Below, piece by piece: positions 5,512 to 7,671 of a DNA stretch of 7,671 bases. Source of the stretch: an uncultured Alistipes sp. (lineage in GTDB: Bacteria > Bacteroidota > Bacteroidia > Bacteroidales > Rikenellaceae); assembly GCA_959604655.1 (NCBI GenBank), contig CAUHCL010000101.1, positions 1 through 7,671 on the forward strand, written 5' to 3'. Every line of letters begins with the position of its first letter. Within the stretch, counting starts at the first letter, position 1. The notes below the pieces were generated by a model. It searched no databases. It had not been told where the DNA came from and was given only the letters and a program-made list of their open reading frames with translations. Both the position numbers and the translations under genes were made by a program.

Positions 5512-6540
5512 ATGAATTTACGAAACCTTTGCCTGTGGTCGTGCGCGGCGGTCGCGCTGCTTGCCTCGGGGTGCGAAAAGCCGTACGTCCAGGTCGACGG
5601 CGAGATGCTCGGCACTTTCGTGCACGTGAGCGCGCATACCTCGCTCCCGTCGTCGGAAATTTATTCGAGGGTGAAGGCCATCGACGCCGAGATGAAGAGC
5701 TCGATGTCGATCTTCGATGAGAACTCGCTGCTCAGCCGCATCAACCGCGGCCTGACCGACAGCGTGGACCGTCACATAGCCTTCAATTTCGAGCTCGCGG
5801 GGCGCGTCAACGCCGAGAGCGGCGGCGCCTACGACGTGACGGTCAAGCCGCTGGTCGAGGCCTACGGATTCGCGGGCAAGGACCGCTCGCGCAGCGTGAA
5901 CGTCGATTCGATCATGTGCTTCGTGGGATTCGACAAGGTGCGCATAGAGGATGGCCGCCTGGTGAAGGCCGATCGGCGCATGCAGCTCGATTTCAACTCC
6001 ATAGCCAAGGGCTACACGGTCGATCTGGTGGCGCGCATGCTCGACGAGGCGGGGGTAAAGGATTATGTGGTCGACATAGGCGGCGAGGTGAGCTGCCGCG
6101 GCAAGAACCCGGGCGGGCAGCCGTGGCGCGTGGGCGTGGAGACTCCGTTCGACGGCAACGACACCCCGGGCAGCCACGTGCAGCAGGTGATATCGCTCAG
6201 CGACTGCGCGCTGGCCACGTCGGGCAATTACAGACGCTATTACATTGACGACGAGGGCCGCAAGGTGGCCCACACGATAGACCCCGTGACGGGGCTCAGC
6301 GCCGTGACCGACCTGCTGTCGGCGACGGTGGTGGCGGCCACGTGCGCCGAGGCCGATGCCTACGGCACGATGTTCATGGCCATGGGCCGCGAGCGGGCCA
6401 TAGAGTGCGCGCGGCGCCTCGAAAAGCGCGGCGTGCTGGTATATTTCATAACGGCCGCGGCCGACGGGGGCTACGAAGTCTACTATTCGGAGGCTCTGGG
6501 CGCGGCATTGAAGCACACCGAAGGATTTCACGCTATTTGA
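5512..6540 (+). CDS. apbE: FAD:protein FMN transferase, exported lipoprotein
   Basis: ApbE moves FMN from FAD onto a Thr or Ser of exported redox proteins such as NqrB/NqrC of the Na+-pumping NADH:quinone reductase or RnfG; none is encoded in this window. The protein has 342 residues, a normal length. Start 5512 gives MNLRNLCLW, a hydrophobic stretch and LASGC with the lipidated Cys at 21; an ATG three codons earlier (5503) is also possible. Family motifs in order: MLGTFVHV (32-39), MSIFDENSLLSRIN (65-78), SGGAYDVTVKPL (103-114), DFNSIAKGYTVD (160-171), DIGGEV (188-193), ATSGNYRRY (235-243), HTIDPVTG (254-261) and ADAYGTMFMAMG (281-292), whose D282 and T286 fit the Mg2+ site. The catalytic set appears complete. 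It acts outside the cytoplasmic membrane. The lipid kinase follows 37 bp later with no terminator between. Confidence 0.95.
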   Translation: MNLRNLCLWSCAAVALLASGCEKPYVQVDGEMLGTFVHVSAHTSLPSSEIYSRVKAIDAEMKSSMSIFDENSLLSRINRGLTDSVDRHIAFNFELAGRVNAESGGAYDVTVKPLVEAYGFAGKDRSRSVNVDSIMCFVGFDKVRIEDGRLVKADRRMQLDFNSIAKGYTVDLVARMLDEAGVKDYVVDIGGEVSCRGKNPGGQPWRVGVETPFDGNDTPGSHVQQVISLSDCALATSGNYRRYYIDDEGRKVAHTIDPVTGLSAVTDLLSATVVAATCAEADAYGTMFMAMGRERAIECARRLEKRGVLVYFITAAADGGYEVYYSEALGAALKHTEGFHAI

Positions 6541-6577
6541 CCGTCGGCAGGGCCGTCGGGTCGGAAACGTAAGAATT

Positions 6578-7477
6578 ATGAAGAAAGCAGTGCTGCTATA
6601 TAACACGCAGGCGGGGCGGGGCAAGATCGGCCGCAACATCGGGCGGATCGTGACCGTCTTCCGCGAGGCGGGCTACGACATGCGTACCGAGACCATCGAG
6701 TTCGGCGCCAATCCGCTCGACGGCAACGAGGATGTCGATCTGGCGGTGGTCGCGGGCGGCGACGGCACGCTCAACTACGTCATCAACGCCATGAAGCACA
6801 AGGGTCTGTCGCTCACGCTGGGCGTCATACCCGCAGGCACGGCCAACGATTTCGCGGGGGCGCTGGGCATGTCGCGCAACATAGTGAAGGCGGCGCGTCA
6901 GATAGCCTGCGGCGCGGTGGAGCAGATCGACTGCGGCGTGGTGGAGCAGATAGGCCGCGGCCGCGAGAAGGATATCTATTTCGTCAACATATTCAGCTTC
7001 GGAATCTTCACCACCACCTCGCAGCATACGCCCGAGGGGCTGAAGCACCGCATAGGCCGTCTGGCCTATCTCGTCGCGGGGTTGAAGGATCTGAAGAACC
7101 TGCACAGCATACCCCTCACCATCACCACCGACGAGGAAACATTCGAGTACCAGACCCTGATGGGGCTGGTGTTCAACGGCGAGACGGCGGGCCGCGTGCC
7201 TCTGGCGCGCAAGTCGAGCCTGCGCGACGGGGTGTTCGACTGTCTGTTCCTGCGCAAGCGCAACCCGCTGCTTTCGGCGTGCGACATGCTGCTCTACGTG
7301 CTGGGCATAAACACGGGAGCCGTAAGGTTCCTGCGTACGGGGACCCTCACCCTGACGACCCCCATCAGCGAGGATACCGATGTCGACGGACAGCGCGGCG
7401 GCGAGTTCCCGATGAGGGTGAAGTGCCTGCACGGCGATCTGAACGTGGTGTGCCCGTGCGACCGCACGGCGGAATAG
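6578..7477 (+). CDS. YegS/DagK-family lipid kinase (diacylglycerol kinase-like)
   Basis: This family phosphorylates membrane lipids with ATP, typically diacylglycerol to phosphatidic acid, though some members act on sphingoid bases or ceramide. The protein has 299 residues, normal for the family. The N-terminal half is the nucleotide-binding domain, with NTQAGRGK (9-16), the GGDGT signature (60-64) and GVIPAGTANDFA (82-93). The C-terminal lipid domain has FNGETAGRVP (199-208) and LRDGVFDCLFL (215-225). The late DGE motif of the family reads DGQ here (270-272, codon CAG at 7391-7393), so a Glu considered catalytic in homologues is Gln. ATG 6578 is preceded by an AT-rich leader and lies 37 bp after apbE. 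No terminator is visible after the stop. Because Bacteroidales make sphingolipids, a sphingolipid substrate is possible, but nothing in the sequence decides this. Confidence 0.9.
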   Translation: MKKAVLLYNTQAGRGKIGRNIGRIVTVFREAGYDMRTETIEFGANPLDGNEDVDLAVVAGGDGTLNYVINAMKHKGLSLTLGVIPAGTANDFAGALGMSRNIVKAARQIACGAVEQIDCGVVEQIGRGREKDIYFVNIFSFGIFTTTSQHTPEGLKHRIGRLAYLVAGLKDLKNLHSIPLTITTDEETFEYQTLMGLVFNGETAGRVPLARKSSLRDGVFDCLFLRKRNPLLSACDMLLYVLGINTGAVRFLRTGTLTLTTPISEDTDVDGQRGGEFPMRVKCLHGDLNVVCPCDRTAE

Positions 7478-7671
7478 CGGCGCGCGATTATTTATTCGGC
7501 TGCCGTTTCGGCTGTTGTCGGAGGAAAGGCCGCGGGGAAAACGACATTCGGCTGCGGCGTTGCGGTCGGAAAACACAAGAATTATCGACGCAGCGGACTC
7601 TGCTCGTGTGGAGCGCAGCGACCGAAGTCCCCTCCAAGGAGGGGATTGCGGAACAAAGTTCCGCTTCTGCT
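7478..7671. other. Non-coding tail with a partial copy of the apbE-kinase spacer
   Basis: No gene or partial gene is visible. TTCGGCTG occurs three times (7495-7502, 7507-7514, 7547-7554). The stretch 7548-7585 resembles the spacer just before the kinase (6544-6579): both read TCGGC at the left, GGTCGGAAA in the middle and AAGAATTAT at the right. In the first copy AAGAATT runs straight into the kinase ATG; in this copy the next bases are CGA and there is no start codon. Confidence 0.5.
7628..7664. repeat. Two adjacent tight hairpins
   Basis: TCCCCTCC (7628-7635) is mirrored by GGAGGGGA (7638-7645) across two bases, and three bases later GCGGAAC (7648-7654) is mirrored by GTTCCGC (7658-7664) across AAA. 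No T-run follows on the plus strand, so it is not a standard terminator for the kinase gene. The style matches the repeats at 1-655, and CGCTTCTGC (7662-7670) also occurs at 193-201. Confidence 0.55.

Noticed and set aside
5518..6639. A 373-codon minus-strand frame over apbE
   Set aside because: The sense strand encodes a complete ApbE with every family motif; the antisense product is low-complexity Arg/His/Ala-rich.
6596..7576. A 326-codon minus-strand frame over the lipid kinase
   Set aside because: Antisense shadow of a motif-complete kinase gene in GC-rich DNA, with no recognisable fold.

Overview
The window looks like chromosomal DNA from a GC-rich Bacteroidales bacterium, most likely Alistipes or another member of the Rikenellaceae. 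The evidence is protein character (an S15 with the DFGTQR variant, an OmpA/TPR lipoprotein, an exported ApbE lipoprotein), a promoter matching the Bacteroidetes primary sigma consensus (TTTG, 20 bp, TAnnTTTG) upstream of rpsO, and AT-rich leaders without Shine-Dalgarno sequences at the gene starts. The genus is an inference.

Layout. Positions 1-655 hold no convincing gene. They are packed with perfect or near-perfect inverted repeats: a 26-bp palindrome, a roughly 140-bp fold-back element with a three-way core, a nested 15-bp stem, four hairpins close together, and a pair of competing hairpins. A strong intrinsic terminator (656-694) closes a leftward gene group. Read on the minus strand, that group is rpsO (4916-5188), pnp (2524-4761) and a lipoprotein with OmpA-like and TPR regions (712-2466). 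A 323-bp intergenic region (5189-5511) carries a good promoter for rpsO and a weaker one for apbE in the opposite direction. Rightward lie apbE (5512-6540) and a YegS/DagK-type lipid kinase (6578-7477), 37 bp apart and probably co-transcribed. The last 194 bp are non-coding, with a partial copy of the apbE-kinase spacer and two tight hairpins.

How the genes relate. rpsO-pnp is a classic bacterial pair: ribosomal protein S15 followed by polynucleotide phosphorylase, which in Escherichia coli is controlled through hairpins between the genes. Here the 154-nt spacer, the S15 leader and the first pnp codons all carry stem-loops that could serve the same purpose. The lipoprotein is an envelope protein that may be read from pnp or from a promoter I cannot see. 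ApbE attaches FMN to exported redox proteins such as Na+-NQR or Rnf subunits, and the lipid kinase acts at the membrane.

I found no transposase, integrase, phage, CRISPR, tRNA or rRNA. The coding part is ordinary housekeeping sequence. The parts most worth a second look are the hairpin-dense segment at 1-655, a Glu-to-Gln change in the kinase DGE motif, and the cluster of possible RNA control structures around rpsO-pnp.
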